NCBI GenBank assembly: GCA_040902305.1
Contig: JBBDXN010000128.1
Span: 21,333-85,332 of the forward strand
Length of the DNA stretch: 64,000 bases
Direction of reading: 5' to 3'
Source: CAMLFJ01 sp040902305
GTDB taxonomy: Bacteria > Methylomirabilota > Methylomirabilia > Rokubacteriales > CSP1-6
Under the pieces are notes generated by a model. That model was not told the DNA's origin, did no database searches, and worked only from the letters and a program-made list of their open reading frames with translations. Shown piece by piece: positions 1 through 7,976 of the stretch (the stretch's first letter is position 1; each line of letters begins with the position of its first letter). The translations under genes were made by a program, and so were the position numbers.

Positions 1-174
1 TCCGAGGCGGTGTCCGTGACGTTGCGACGGAACAGTTCCCTCGGCGGCCAGGGGAAGCTCTTCGTCCGATGCAGCGAGAAGGACTGCCGGTACGTCGACG
101 CGAACGAGCCGCCTTGCCCGTTGACGGTCGCGCTCTTCGCCGCCGAGATCAACCAGCGGATGATCGCCGAGTAG
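1..174 (+). CDS. C-terminal end of an unknown protein
   Basis: Frame 1 is open from the window edge to a TAG at 172-174, giving 57 residues that end in EINQRMIAE. The fragment has three cysteines, in VRCSEKDCRYV and EPPCPL, a spacing that could be half of a metal site. I do not recognise the family, and the start lies outside the window. A second small gene follows 34 bp downstream on the same strand. Confidence 0.5.
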   Translation, partial: SEAVSVTLRRNSSLGGQGKLFVRCSEKDCRYVDANEPPCPLTVALFAAEINQRMIAE

Positions 175-208
175 CCGGTCTTCCTCTCACGAAGCCAGGG
201 AGCTCACC

Positions 209-412
209 ATGGATGCCGTCCTTCCGACGAAGCCGCTCGCGCCCAGCAAGCCTGCCCAGTGTCCCGGCCGCATCGAGGTCGATCCGAGTGAAACCGAGAT
301 CTCGGCGGCGACCGTGAAGGCCTGGATCGCGCACCTGCGAACCCACGGCTGGACCGACGGCGACCTCGACCTCCAGTGGCTAACCCGCGCCCGCCACGGG
401 GTCTCGCGCTAG
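209..412 (+). CDS. small hypothetical protein, 67 aa
   Basis: ATG start with a weak purine-rich stretch (CCAGGGAGCT) just upstream, 34 bp behind the preceding partial gene. The product is soluble; its second half, from about residue 27, reads as an acidic then basic helix (PSETEISAATVKAWIAHLRT), and it has one Cys. No family is recognised. Its co-directional position suggests it belongs with the upstream partial gene. An antisense ORF overlaps but has poorer composition, so I prefer this strand. Confidence 0.4.
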   Translation: MDAVLPTKPLAPSKPAQCPGRIEVDPSETEISAATVKAWIAHLRTHGWTDGDLDLQWLTRARHGVSR

Positions 413-422
413 ACCCGCCCGG

Positions 423-701
423 TCAGGGCTGGAGCGGCACGCCGAGGCACGAGACCTTCTTTCTCGCGCACAGAGCGCACAGGGATAGCGGGGCGAGCAC
501 GAAGGATCCCGGGGCGGCGAAGATGTCGTCCATCACCTGCGCGATCTCGGGCTTCGCGTAGCTCTTGTCGAGGTTGTCTTTCGTCACCTTGACGAGGCAG
601 CGCGCGCAGAGCGACGCGCCCCGAAATTCCCCGCGCAGGAGGCTGTCGATCACGCGGCGGACGAAATCGCCGAGGGTATAGACGGTAGGCTGGGTCGGCA
701 C
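423..701 (-). CDS. hypothetical protein with two CxxC pairs, 92 aa
   Basis: The product has one CxxC at CARC (about residue 32) and a second cluster CALCARKKVSC near residue 74, compatible with one structural zinc or a redox site. The N-terminus (TVYTLGDFVRRVIDSLLRG) is probably helical. A small membrane ORF lies 10 bp upstream on the same strand, so the two may form a bicistron. No family name can be given. Confidence 0.5.
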   Translation of the reverse strand: MPTQPTVYTLGDFVRRVIDSLLRGEFRGASLCARCLVKVTKDNLDKSYAKPEIAQVMDDIFAAPGSFVLAPLSLCALCARKKVSCLGVPLQP

Positions 702-711
702 GAGTGGCCGC

Positions 712-852
712 TCACTTCTTTCCGACGCGGGTCTTCCCGCTCCGGCGAGCGAGAAGACGGTCCCGGGCCGTGGTGCACAGGTGCACGAGGTGGGCGCCGA
801 AGCCGGTCACCGCGACAGCCATGAGCGAGAAGACTCCCAGTGGCTTCTGCAT
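712..852 (-). CDS. small single-span membrane protein, 46 aa
   Basis: A short ORF starts at ATG 850-852 with a good Shine-Dalgarno (GAAGGGA, spacing about 4-5) and stops at 712-714. The product begins MQKPLGVFSLMAVAVTGFGA, one hydrophobic helix, followed by a strongly basic tail (RDRLLARRSGKTRVGKK). This is a typical inner-membrane microprotein with a cytoplasmic C-terminus. It precedes the CxxC protein by 10 bp. Its function is unknown. Confidence 0.45.
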   Translation of the reverse strand: MQKPLGVFSLMAVAVTGFGAHLVHLCTTARDRLLARRSGKTRVGKK

Positions 853-988
853 GGGGTTCCCTTCGAGACGTGGGGGTCACGCCGGTAGACGAGATCGAGA
901 CAAGCCAGATGCCGGTGAGCCTCGGCGCCTGCCGCGCCACCATCGGGGGCCCAGAGGAAGGCCCTACCAGATTAGCACGACCCGACCC

Positions 989-1279
989 TCACCGGTCCTT
1001 CAGCTCGATTTCGATGAATCCGAACTCGAAGGGGTTCGCGTTGCGCACGTCATGCTCGACCCCCGCGTCGCGATAGTAGGGCTCGCCCGCCCGCAGCGCG
1101 TTGGTCGTCTCGCCGGCCGCGCTCGTGGCCGCGAGTGATCCGGTGGTGAGCGGCACCACCACGTAGGCGTACTCGTGGCGGTGGTGGCCCGTCCGCGCGC
1201 CGGGCGCGAAGCGCCACTCGGTCACCCGCACTCGCGCATTGTCGACCTTCACGCTGGGCACCGCCTGTGTCTCGCTCAT
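989..1279 (-). CDS. cupin-domain protein, 96 aa
   Basis: A single-domain cupin. The first motif is visible as GARTGHHRHEYAYVVVPLTTG, with three His and a Glu as likely metal ligands; the second half contains AGVEHDVRN. I start at the ATG at 1277-1279, which overlaps the stop of the upstream ABC-F gene (ATGA), so the two are translationally coupled. A much longer open frame through the ABC-F gene is an artefact of GC-rich DNA. Small cupins bind metal and carry out varied chemistry; no substrate can be inferred. Confidence 0.8.
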   Translation of the reverse strand: MSETQAVPSVKVDNARVRVTEWRFAPGARTGHHRHEYAYVVVPLTTGSLAATSAAGETTNALRAGEPYYRDAGVEHDVRNANPFEFGFIEIELKDR

Positions 1280-3099
1280 CACGTCTCTCCTTTGGCTTCG
1301 AGCTCCGCCCAGCGGGCGTACAGCCGGTCGACCCGGGCGCGGGCCGCGTCGAGATCCGCGTAGCGCGCCTGCAGCGCCGCCGGATCCGACGCGATGTGCG
1401 GGTCCTCGGCCGCCCGCCGGCACGTCTCCACCAGAGCCTCCGCCTCCCCGATCGCCGCCTCCATGCCCCCGAGCTCCCGTTGCTCCCGATACCCCAGCCC
1501 CTTCACCCGCTCCCCCTTCCCCCCTCTCCCCTCTTGGGAGAGGGCAGGGTGAGGGGCCGAAGGGTGAGGGGCCGAGGCGCGAGGAGCCGTGGTTCGCGCA
1601 CGCTCCCACTGCGCATAGTCCGCGAATGTCTCGGCCCCTCCCTGCCCGTCCAGCGCGACGATCACCGTCGCGACCCGATCCAGCATGAACCGGTCGTGGG
1701 TCACCAGCACCAGGCCGCCCTCGAACGAGGTCAGGCTCTCCTCGAGCACGTCGAGCGTGGGGATGTCGAGGTCGTTGGTCGGCTCGTCGAGGACCAGGAG
1801 GTCGGCGGGCTCCCGCATCAGGCGCGCGATGTGGATGCGGGCCTGCTCGCCGCCCGAGAGGCGCCCGACCGGCACCTCCAGGTGCTCGGGCGGGAACAGG
1901 AAGCGCTTGGCCCACGCCGCCACGTGCAGGGTCCGGCCCTCCCAGATCACGCTGTCGCCCTCGGGCGCCAGGGCGCGCCGCAGCGACTGCTCCGGATCGA
2001 GCCCCGGCCGCTGCTGCTCGAACCGCGCGATGCGCAGGCCCTCGGCCCGTTCGATCACGCCCGCGTCCGGCGCGAGCGCGCCGGCGAGGATGTTCAGCAA
2101 GGTGGTCTTGCCGCTGCCGTTCGGGCCCATGAGCCCGATGCGGGTCCCGAGCGTGATCGTGAGGTCGAGGCTCCGGATGAGCGGCCGGCCGCCGAGGGAC
2201 TTGGAGAGGCCGCGTGCCACGAGCAGCTTGCGCGAGCGCCGGCTGGAGGTGGAAAAGTCGATCTCGGTGGTGCGGGTGGCCCCGCGCGCGCGGCTGTCGC
2301 GCAGCTCCTCGATCAGCCGGCCGGCTTCCTTGATGCGGCCCTTCGCCTTGGTGGAGCGGGCCTTGGCCCCGCGGCGCAGCCACTCGATCTCACGACGGAC
2401 GGTATTGGCGAGCGAGTCCTCGTAGGCGGCCTGCCCCTTCAAGAACTCGTCGCGCCGGGCGAGGAACTCGCTGTAGCGGCCGTCGGTCTCGAAGAGGCCC
2501 GCTGGATAGATCCGGTTTACCTCGAGCATGCGGGTGGCCACGTGCTCCAGGAAGTAGCGGTCGTGGCTGACCACGAGGCAGGCCCGCGCCCGCTCCGCGA
2601 GGAGGCCCTCCAGCCAGAGGATGCCGTCGACGTCCAGATGGTTCGTGGGCTCGTCCATCAGCAGGATGTCCGGCTCGCCGGCCAGCTCGCCCGCGATCGC
2701 CAGCCGCTTCTGCCAGCCTCCGGAGAGCGCGGCGACGTCGGCCCCGCCGTCCGGGAAGCCGGCCCGGCCCAGCGTCTGGGCGACGCGGCCCGGCCGCTCG
2801 ACCTCATCCACCGTGGCCAGCCCGGCGATCAGGACGTCCTCGACGGTACCGTGCCGCGGGAAGACCGGATCCTGCGGGACGTAGCCGACGCGGACGCCGG
2901 TGCGGAGCGAGCGACGGCCGCGGTCGGGCGGCTCGATTCCGGCGAGGATCCGGAGGAGGGTGGACTTGCCGGCGCCGTTCGGGCCCACGAGCCCCACCTG
3001 GTCCCCTTCGAAGAGCCCGAACGACAGCTCGTCGAAGAGGGACCGGGTGCCGTGCGCCTTACCCACCCCCTCGCAGCTCAGAAGAAGCGAACGGGGCAC
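1279..3099 (-). CDS. uup: ABC-F family ATPase, Uup-like
   Basis: 606 aa with two soluble ABC domains and no membrane segments. Domain 1 has Walker A GPNGAGKST (residues 39-47), signature LSGGWQKR and Walker B LLMDEPTNHLD. Domain 2 has GPNGSGKTT, LSGGEQAR and LVLDEPTNDLD. A charged C-terminal coiled coil (about residues 525-606) matches the Uup/YdiF type. ABC-F proteins act on ribosomes; Uup is also linked to branched DNA. The linker before the coiled coil carries an inserted GC-rich palindromic repeat encoding Pro/Ser/Gly-rich sequence. The gene is last but one in a run with the Lys-rich peptide and coiled-coil gene upstream and the cupin downstream. Confidence 0.9.
   Translation of the reverse strand: MPRSLLLSCEGVGKAHGTRSLFDELSFGLFEGDQVGLVGPNGAGKSTLLRILAGIEPPDRGRRSLRTGVRVGYVPQDPVFPRHGTVEDVLIAGLATVDEVERPGRVAQTLGRAGFPDGGADVAALSGGWQKRLAIAGELAGEPDILLMDEPTNHLDVDGILWLEGLLAERARACLVVSHDRYFLEHVATRMLEVNRIYPAGLFETDGRYSEFLARRDEFLKGQAAYEDSLANTVRREIEWLRRGAKARSTKAKGRIKEAGRLIEELRDSRARGATRTTEIDFSTSSRRSRKLLVARGLSKSLGGRPLIRSLDLTITLGTRIGLMGPNGSGKTTLLNILAGALAPDAGVIERAEGLRIARFEQQRPGLDPEQSLRRALAPEGDSVIWEGRTLHVAAWAKRFLFPPEHLEVPVGRLSGGEQARIHIARLMREPADLLVLDEPTNDLDIPTLDVLEESLTSFEGGLVLVTHDRFMLDRVATVIVALDGQGGAETFADYAQWERARTTAPRASAPHPSAPHPALSQEGRGGKGERVKGLGYREQRELGGMEAAIGEAEALVETCRRAAEDPHIASDPAALQARYADLDAARARVDRLYARWAELEAKGET
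1500..1561. repeat. GC-rich palindromic repeat inside uup
   Basis: The core is a perfect 9-bp stem, CCCTCTCCC (1522-1530) and GGGAGAGGG (1536-1544), with a 5-nt loop, embedded in CACCC/GGGTG-type flanks. It keeps the uup frame open and encodes a low-complexity linker (PALSQEGRGGKGE). Related sequence occurs in the hydrolase gene near 25836-25858 and between genes at 30810-30833, so this is an interspersed element rather than gene-specific sequence. Confidence 0.6.
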
Positions 3100-3105
3100 G
3101 CGACG

Positions 3106-3165
3106 CTACTTCTTCTCCTTCTTCGGCTTCTTCTTCTCCTTCTGCATGCTCCGGCCCTTGGCCAT
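3106..3165 (-). CDS. 19-aa lysine-rich peptide
   Basis: ATG at 3163-3165 to TAG at 3106-3108, sitting exactly between the coiled-coil gene (stop at 3171) and uup (start at 3099). Ten of the 19 residues are Lys, in alternating KEKKKPKKEKK blocks. Similar tiny Lys-rich ORFs (MSKGxEKxKKExKKxxKK type) occur as conserved microproteins in many GC-rich bacteria, often next to translation-related genes. A nucleic-acid- or ribosome-binding role is a guess. The 5-6 bp gaps on both sides suggest co-translation with uup. Confidence 0.45.
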   Translation of the reverse strand: MAKGRSMQKEKKKPKKEKK

Positions 3166-3170
3166 CCGGC

Positions 3171-3470
3171 TCACCCCCCTTCCCGGATCGCGGCGATCTT
3201 GCGATCCCGCTCGCCCGCCATCCGCTCGGTGTCGCGGCGCAACGCCTCGTTGAGCTGCTCGATCTCCTCGTGACTGGCCGCCTTCCGCAGCGCGGCCTGG
3301 TGCAGGATCTCGCGCTCCGCGGTCTTGGCCTGGTACATCTGGCGGACCTCGGCGATGGCCGCCTTCTGCTCGTCGGTGAGCGGCCGCTCGCCGGTGTTCG
3401 ACTCCTTGTCCTTCTGCCGGAGTCGCTCCATCGCCAGCTCGAGCGCGCTCTTGGGGGCATTGTTCGCCAT
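3171..3470 (-). CDS. hypothetical coiled-coil protein, 99 aa
   Basis: The product is highly charged and Ala/Glu/Arg-rich with no hydrophobic segment. From about residue 30 to the end it reads as one continuous helix (TDEQKAAIAEVRQMYQAKTA onward), so a rod-like coiled coil is likely. It is the first gene of the run coiled-coil, Lys-rich peptide, uup, cupin. No family is recognised. Confidence 0.6.
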   Translation of the reverse strand: MANNAPKSALELAMERLRQKDKESNTGERPLTDEQKAAIAEVRQMYQAKTAEREILHQAALRKAASHEEIEQLNEALRRDTERMAGERDRKIAAIREGG

Positions 3471-3675
3471 GGCGCCCGTAGTGTAGCAGAGTCCGGTTGC
3501 TCAGGTCCGCATCCAGACAGACCAGACAACAAGCGGCGCCGGCATGTATCTTGCTGTCGGTGGAGCCTATGGCACGGCTGCGCGTAGTTCGGGGATCTCG
3601 GGACGAGCGTCGGGGTGGAGGGCCTTCGCCAGTGTCGATGCCGTCAACACGGCGCCGACGCCGATAGCGGCCCGC

Positions 3676-4602
3676 ATGGCGTCCGCCTCCGAATCCAAGC
3701 TTGCGATCTACGCGGCGCTCGTCGGCAATCTGGCCATTGCCGTGATGAAGTTCGCCACCGCCGCCCTCACGGGCAGCTCCGCCATGCTCTCCGAGGGCAT
3801 CCATTCGGTGGTGGACACCGGCAACGCCGGGCTCTTGCTGCTGGGACTCCGCTTGAGCAGAAAGCCGGCCGACGCGGCCCATCCCTTCGGGTATGGCAAG
3901 GAGCTGTACTTCTGGAGCTTGGTGGTGGCGTTTCTGATCTTCGGGGTCGGCGGGGGCATCTCGATCTACGAGGGGATCTTGCACGTCGCCCACCCGGCAC
4001 CCCTGGAAGATCCGACGTGGAGTTACGTGGTGCTGGCGCTGGCCGCCGTCTTCGAGACGATCGTCCTCGCGATCGCCGTGAAGCACTTCCTCGCCGTGAA
4101 GGGCGATCGGAGCGCCTGGCAGGCCATCCGTACGAGTAAGAATCCGACGGACTTCGTCGTGGTGTTCGAGGACGCCGCCGCGCTGGCCGGCCTGGTCGTG
4201 GCCTTCGTGGGAATCTGGCTGGCCCACTACCTCGACAATCCCGTGTTCGACGGGGTCGCCTCCATCGCCATCGGGACAGTGCTGGCCGCGGTGGCCTTCT
4301 TTCTCGCCTACGAGAGCAAGAGCCTGCTGATCGGCGAGGGCGCCGACCCAGCGGCCCTCGAGAGCATCCGCGCCCTGGCCGGGCTCGATCCTGACGTCGA
4401 GACGGTCAGCGATCTCTTGACCATGCACTTCGGCCCGCACTCGGTCCTGCTCACGATCAATATCGAGTTCCACGAAGGGCTGTCGTCCGCGGGGGCGGAG
4501 GCGGCGGTCAAACGCTTGGAAGCGTCCATTCGTCACCGATATCCCGAGATCACGCGCATCTTCATCGAGGCCGGATCGGTCGGCATGGGCACCCATGGCT
4601 GA
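3676..4602 (+). CDS. cation diffusion facilitator (CDF) transporter
   Basis: 308 aa from the ATG at 3676, which begins MASASESKLAIYAALVGN; the 44 residues upstream in frame do not look coding. About six transmembrane helices are visible. The TM2 metal site is H-x3-D in IHSVVDTGN, and an acidic TM5 site lies in FVVVFEDAAALAG, followed by a cytoplasmic C-terminal domain from about residue 215 (GADPAALESIRALAGL onward). The Asn-Pro-Thr before TM5 and the GYGKELYFWSL motif match the SLC30A9-like CDF branch rather than FieF. Expected role: proton-coupled efflux of Zn or another divalent metal. Confidence 0.88.
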   Translation: MASASESKLAIYAALVGNLAIAVMKFATAALTGSSAMLSEGIHSVVDTGNAGLLLLGLRLSRKPADAAHPFGYGKELYFWSLVVAFLIFGVGGGISIYEGILHVAHPAPLEDPTWSYVVLALAAVFETIVLAIAVKHFLAVKGDRSAWQAIRTSKNPTDFVVVFEDAAALAGLVVAFVGIWLAHYLDNPVFDGVASIAIGTVLAAVAFFLAYESKSLLIGEGADPAALESIRALAGLDPDVETVSDLLTMHFGPHSVLLTINIEFHEGLSSAGAEAAVKRLEASIRHRYPEITRIFIEAGSVGMGTHG

Positions 4603-4793
4603 GCACGGCGGGCATGCCCGCGGTGGATCGAAGACCGCAGCGTCTCGGTACTGTTTACTCGGTAAGGAAGGCCTTTCAGCGAGGTGAGAGCAGGGCTACC
4701 GAGGAGCGACGGTTGATTCTATGGATGATTACCGTGGCATGGAACATGCGACCACCACAGGGGACGGTAACCATTGGGGAGGTGACAGAACAC

Positions 4794-4874
4794 ATGGAAA
4801 CTTTGTTGATCATTCTTGTGGTGTTACTCCTACTCGGTGGTGGGGGCTGGGGCTACTCGCGTTGGCGTAGGTAG
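4794..4874 (+). CDS. 26-aa hydrophobic peptide, DUF3309-like
   Basis: A strong Shine-Dalgarno (GGGGAGGTGA, ending 8 bp before the ATG at 4794) selects this short start over longer in-frame ones. The product METLLIILVVLLLLGGGGWG plus YSRWRR is a single membrane helix, a Gly hinge and a basic tail. This resembles the DUF3309 family of tiny membrane proteins whose role is unknown. It stands alone behind the CDF gene, 190 bp downstream, so it may have its own promoter. Confidence 0.65.
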   Translation: METLLIILVVLLLLGGGGWGYSRWRR

Positions 4875-5064
4875 GTCCCTCCCGGGCGGAGGCCCACGTC
4901 GAGGGTCTGCGCCTCGCGCCGGGTGAGGCGCAGATCCACACGCGCCGCGCCGACCTCAACGGGCGGGGGAGGCGCCAGCGCCGCCGAAGACGGAACGGTC
5001 TGCCGGTCCACGGTTCCCGGCCGGGTGCGCGCGTACCGCCCGAGCCGTCCCGTCCTGCGGAAAC

Positions 5065-6000
5065 CTATGCGGCTGCCGGCGTGGAGCCGGGCTCAGGCCC
5101 GGATGTCAGCGTGGTCGCACCACGGCGGGCGGCCGCGTGCTCGATCTCGCCGTTGACTTCGGCGCCCAGAAGGATAGCGACCGCGGTGAGATAGAGCCAG
5201 AGCATCAGCAGGATGACGCCGCCGATCGACCCGTACGTGACGTCGTAGGTGCCGAAGTAGGCAACGTACGCCCGCAGCCCGAAGGAGGCCGCCAGCCAGA
5301 GGATCAGGGCCACCACCGCGCCGGGCGTCAGCCAGCTCCACTGCTGATCGCCCCCCGGCGCGAGGTAGTACACGAGCTGGATGCCGACGAGAACGAAGAA
5401 GATGACGAGCGGGAAGCTTCCCGCGTTCCACACAATGGTGAACACGCTCCCCAGCCCCAGCCATCCGGCCACCGCGGCGCCGATCCTGGGGCCGAAGACC
5501 ATCAACACGAGCGCGCTCATGATGAACACCGCGAACCCGGCGGTCAAGGCGATGGCGACGAGTCGGCGCTTCCACCACGGGCGCGGCTCCTCGACGTCGA
5601 ACGCGATGTTGAGCGTCGTGATGACGGCGGTCATCCCGCTCGAGCCCGCCCAGAGAGCCAAGAGGACACCCGCGGAGAGGAGGCCGCCGCGCGCGCCGCC
5701 GGCGATCTCCCCCACGGTGGTCCGGGTCACCGACGCCGCCTCGCCGGGCAGGACGCGCGCGACATAGCCGGTGAGCTGGTCCATCAGGTCCGGGATCGGG
5801 AGCAGCGCGAGGAGCGCGGTCAGGAAGAGGAGCGTGGGGAACAGCGCGAACAGCAGGTAAAACGAGAGCGCGGCCGCGCGGTCCAGGATCTCGTCTTCCC
5901 AGGCCTCGGTCCAGACGCGCGCCGCGAGCTGCCTCACGCCGAGCCCCCCGAGCTTCCAGGGCGACTCCGCGGCCCGCGGCGGCGGCGATCCGGTCGTCAT
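5065..6000 (-). CDS. YihY/BrkB-family membrane protein
   Basis: 311 aa, with six or so transmembrane helices starting at the conserved LSFYLLFALFPTLLFLTALL, then the AGSSGMTAVI and YGSIGGVILLMLWLYLTA signatures near the end. These are hallmarks of the YihY/virulence-factor BrkB family, which was once misnamed RNase BN. The molecular function is not established. The gene is separated from the upstream GH15 gene by 52 bp on the same strand. The 190 bp between it and the convergent DUF3309-like gene holds nothing I can recognise. Confidence 0.88.
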   Translation of the reverse strand: MTTGSPPPRAAESPWKLGGLGVRQLAARVWTEAWEDEILDRAAALSFYLLFALFPTLLFLTALLALLPIPDLMDQLTGYVARVLPGEAASVTRTTVGEIAGGARGGLLSAGVLLALWAGSSGMTAVITTLNIAFDVEEPRPWWKRRLVAIALTAGFAVFIMSALVLMVFGPRIGAAVAGWLGLGSVFTIVWNAGSFPLVIFFVLVGIQLVYYLAPGGDQQWSWLTPGAVVALILWLAASFGLRAYVAYFGTYDVTYGSIGGVILLMLWLYLTAVAILLGAEVNGEIEHAAARRGATTLTSGPEPGSTPAAA

Positions 6001-6052
6001 GGTTTCGTGTCCTTCAGCAACGCTGCCCGGCCCACGGGCGGGGCACCTCCGG

Positions 6053-7903
6053 CTAGGCCCCCTCGCCCTTCGGTGTCCTCCCGTCCCCGGTCGGCGCCAC
6101 CCGCTCGGAGCGCTGCTGCGCGGGGCCGCGCGCGTCGACCAGGTTGTAGGCCGTGTTGATGAGCCCGATATGCGAGAAGGCCTGCGGGTAGTTGCCCACG
6201 AGCCGCTTGCGCACGGGGTCGTATTCCTCCGCGAGCAGCCCGAGATCGTTGCGCAGGCCGAGGAGCCGGTCGAAGAGCTTCACCGCGTCGTCGAGCCGGC
6301 CGAGCATCACATAGGCGTCGGCCAGCCAGAAGCTGCAGACGAGGAACGCGCCTTCCTCGCCGCCGATTCCGTCATCGACCTCGTCCGTCGCGTAGCGCAG
6401 CACGAAGCCGTCGCGGACGAGCTCCCGCTCGATCGCCTCGATCGTGCCGACCACGCGCGGGTCGTCCGGCGGCAGGAACCCGACCTGCGGGATGAGGAGC
6501 AGGCTCGCGTCGAGCGCCTGGCCGCCGTAGTGCTGCACGAAGCTGTTGCGCTCGTGATCGAATCCGTTCTCGCAGATATCGGCGTGGATCTCGTCGCGCA
6601 CCTCTTGCCAGCGATCGACCGGTCCCTTCACGCCGAAATGCTCGGAGGACTTCATCGCCCGGTCGAACGCGACCCAGCACATGAGGCGCGAATGGGTGAA
6701 GGCCCGCGGCTCGCCCCGCACCTCCCATATGCCGCGGTCCGGCTTCCGCCAGATCTTCTGGAGGTGCTCGAGCAGGGCCGTCTGCAACCGCCACGCTTCG
6801 GGGAGCGGAGCGAGCTCCGCCTCGCGAGCGGCGTGGAGCGTCTCCACCAGCTCGCCATAGACGTCGAGCTGGATCTGTTCGGCTGCTTCATTGCCGACTC
6901 GGACCGGCCGGCTCCCCTCGTAGCCGGGAAGCCATGGGACGTCGTGCTCTGGCAGCCAGCGCTCGCCCGCGATTCCATACATGATGCCGAGCTGCTCGGG
7001 ATGGCCGGCCGCGGCGCGCAGGAGCCAGCGCCGCCAGTCCTCCGCCGCCTCGCGGTAGCCGGCATTCAAGAGCGCGTAGAGCGTCAGGGCGGAGTCGCGC
7101 AGCCAGCAATAGCGATAGTCCCAGTTCCGGGTGCCCCCGATCGCTTCGGGCAACGACGTCGTCGGCGCCGCCACGATGCCGCCGGTCGGCTCGAACGTCA
7201 GCAATTTCAGCGTGATGAGCGAGCGGACGACCGCATCGCGCCATCGCTCGTGCTTGGCATCGAAGCGACACCGGTTCGACCATTCCTGCCACCACCCGAT
7301 CGTGCGATCCAGGCTCTCCGAGCGATCCGGCACGAAGTGCGGCGTCTTGTAGGACCGGTGATAGGAGAGCGTGAAGGCCGCGCTCTCGCCCTCCCGCACC
7401 GCGAAGAGGGCGCGGGTCTTCATGTCCCGGTTCTCGAGCGCCACCGTCGTGTGCAGCTCGACCGCGTCCGGCCCCGCGATGGCGCTGAGGCCGTAGTCGC
7501 GTCGCCGCACCCAGGGAACGGCCTGGCCGTAGTTGAAGCGCAGGATGAGCTCCATCCCCATCGAGACCTGGCCCCGCTCGCCGCGTACGATGCGCACGAC
7601 GTCGACCTTCTCCTCGTCCTCGGTCAGCGGCATGAAGTCGAACAGGGTGACCGCTCCGGTCTCCGTCTCGAAGCGCGTCTCGAGCACCGCGGTGCCGGGA
7701 ACATAGCGCCGGCTGACCCGGGCGCTGGAGTCTTCCGGCGCGAGCAGCCAGCGGCCGTGCTCCGGGCCGCCGAGCAGCGCGGCGAGGCAAGCCGCGGAGT
7801 CGAAGCGGGGCAGGCAGAGCCAGTCGATCGACCCGTCGCGGCCGACGAGGGCCGCGGAGATCATGTTGCCGATAAGGCCGTAGTCCTCGATGAGCTTCGA
7901 CAT
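6053..7903 (-). CDS. glycoside hydrolase family 15 protein (first copy)
   Basis: 616 aa with the two-part layout of bacterial GH15 enzymes. An N-terminal beta-sandwich begins at IEDYGLIGNMISAALVGRDG, and an (alpha/alpha)6 barrel contains GTRNWDYRYCWLRDSALTLY and, near the end, GGEEGAFLVCSFWLADAYV with the acidic catalytic pair region. There is no signal peptide, so it is cytoplasmic. Family members hydrolyse alpha-1,4/1,6-glucans or trehalose to glucose. The genes upstream on this strand encode glucose 1-dehydrogenase and a 6-phosphogluconate dehydrogenase-like enzyme, which fits glucose release followed by oxidation. A paralogue lies at 39.1-40.9 kb. Confidence 0.9.
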   Translation of the reverse strand: MSKLIEDYGLIGNMISAALVGRDGSIDWLCLPRFDSAACLAALLGGPEHGRWLLAPEDSSARVSRRYVPGTAVLETRFETETGAVTLFDFMPLTEDEEKVDVVRIVRGERGQVSMGMELILRFNYGQAVPWVRRRDYGLSAIAGPDAVELHTTVALENRDMKTRALFAVREGESAAFTLSYHRSYKTPHFVPDRSESLDRTIGWWQEWSNRCRFDAKHERWRDAVVRSLITLKLLTFEPTGGIVAAPTTSLPEAIGGTRNWDYRYCWLRDSALTLYALLNAGYREAAEDWRRWLLRAAAGHPEQLGIMYGIAGERWLPEHDVPWLPGYEGSRPVRVGNEAAEQIQLDVYGELVETLHAAREAELAPLPEAWRLQTALLEHLQKIWRKPDRGIWEVRGEPRAFTHSRLMCWVAFDRAMKSSEHFGVKGPVDRWQEVRDEIHADICENGFDHERNSFVQHYGGQALDASLLLIPQVGFLPPDDPRVVGTIEAIERELVRDGFVLRYATDEVDDGIGGEEGAFLVCSFWLADAYVMLGRLDDAVKLFDRLLGLRNDLGLLAEEYDPVRKRLVGNYPQAFSHIGLINTAYNLVDARGPAQQRSERVAPTGDGRTPKGEGA

Positions 7904-7976
7904 GGCTCAGGCGCCCCGCCTTCCTGATCGGAGCTCGACGCCCAGGGCCACGAGGACGTCGTGAGGGCCGACGTGC

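Noticed and set aside
4614..4793. 86-residue version of the DUF3309-like protein
   Set aside because: The extra 60 residues lack a ribosome site and hydrophobic pattern; the strong Shine-Dalgarno points to the ATG at 4794.
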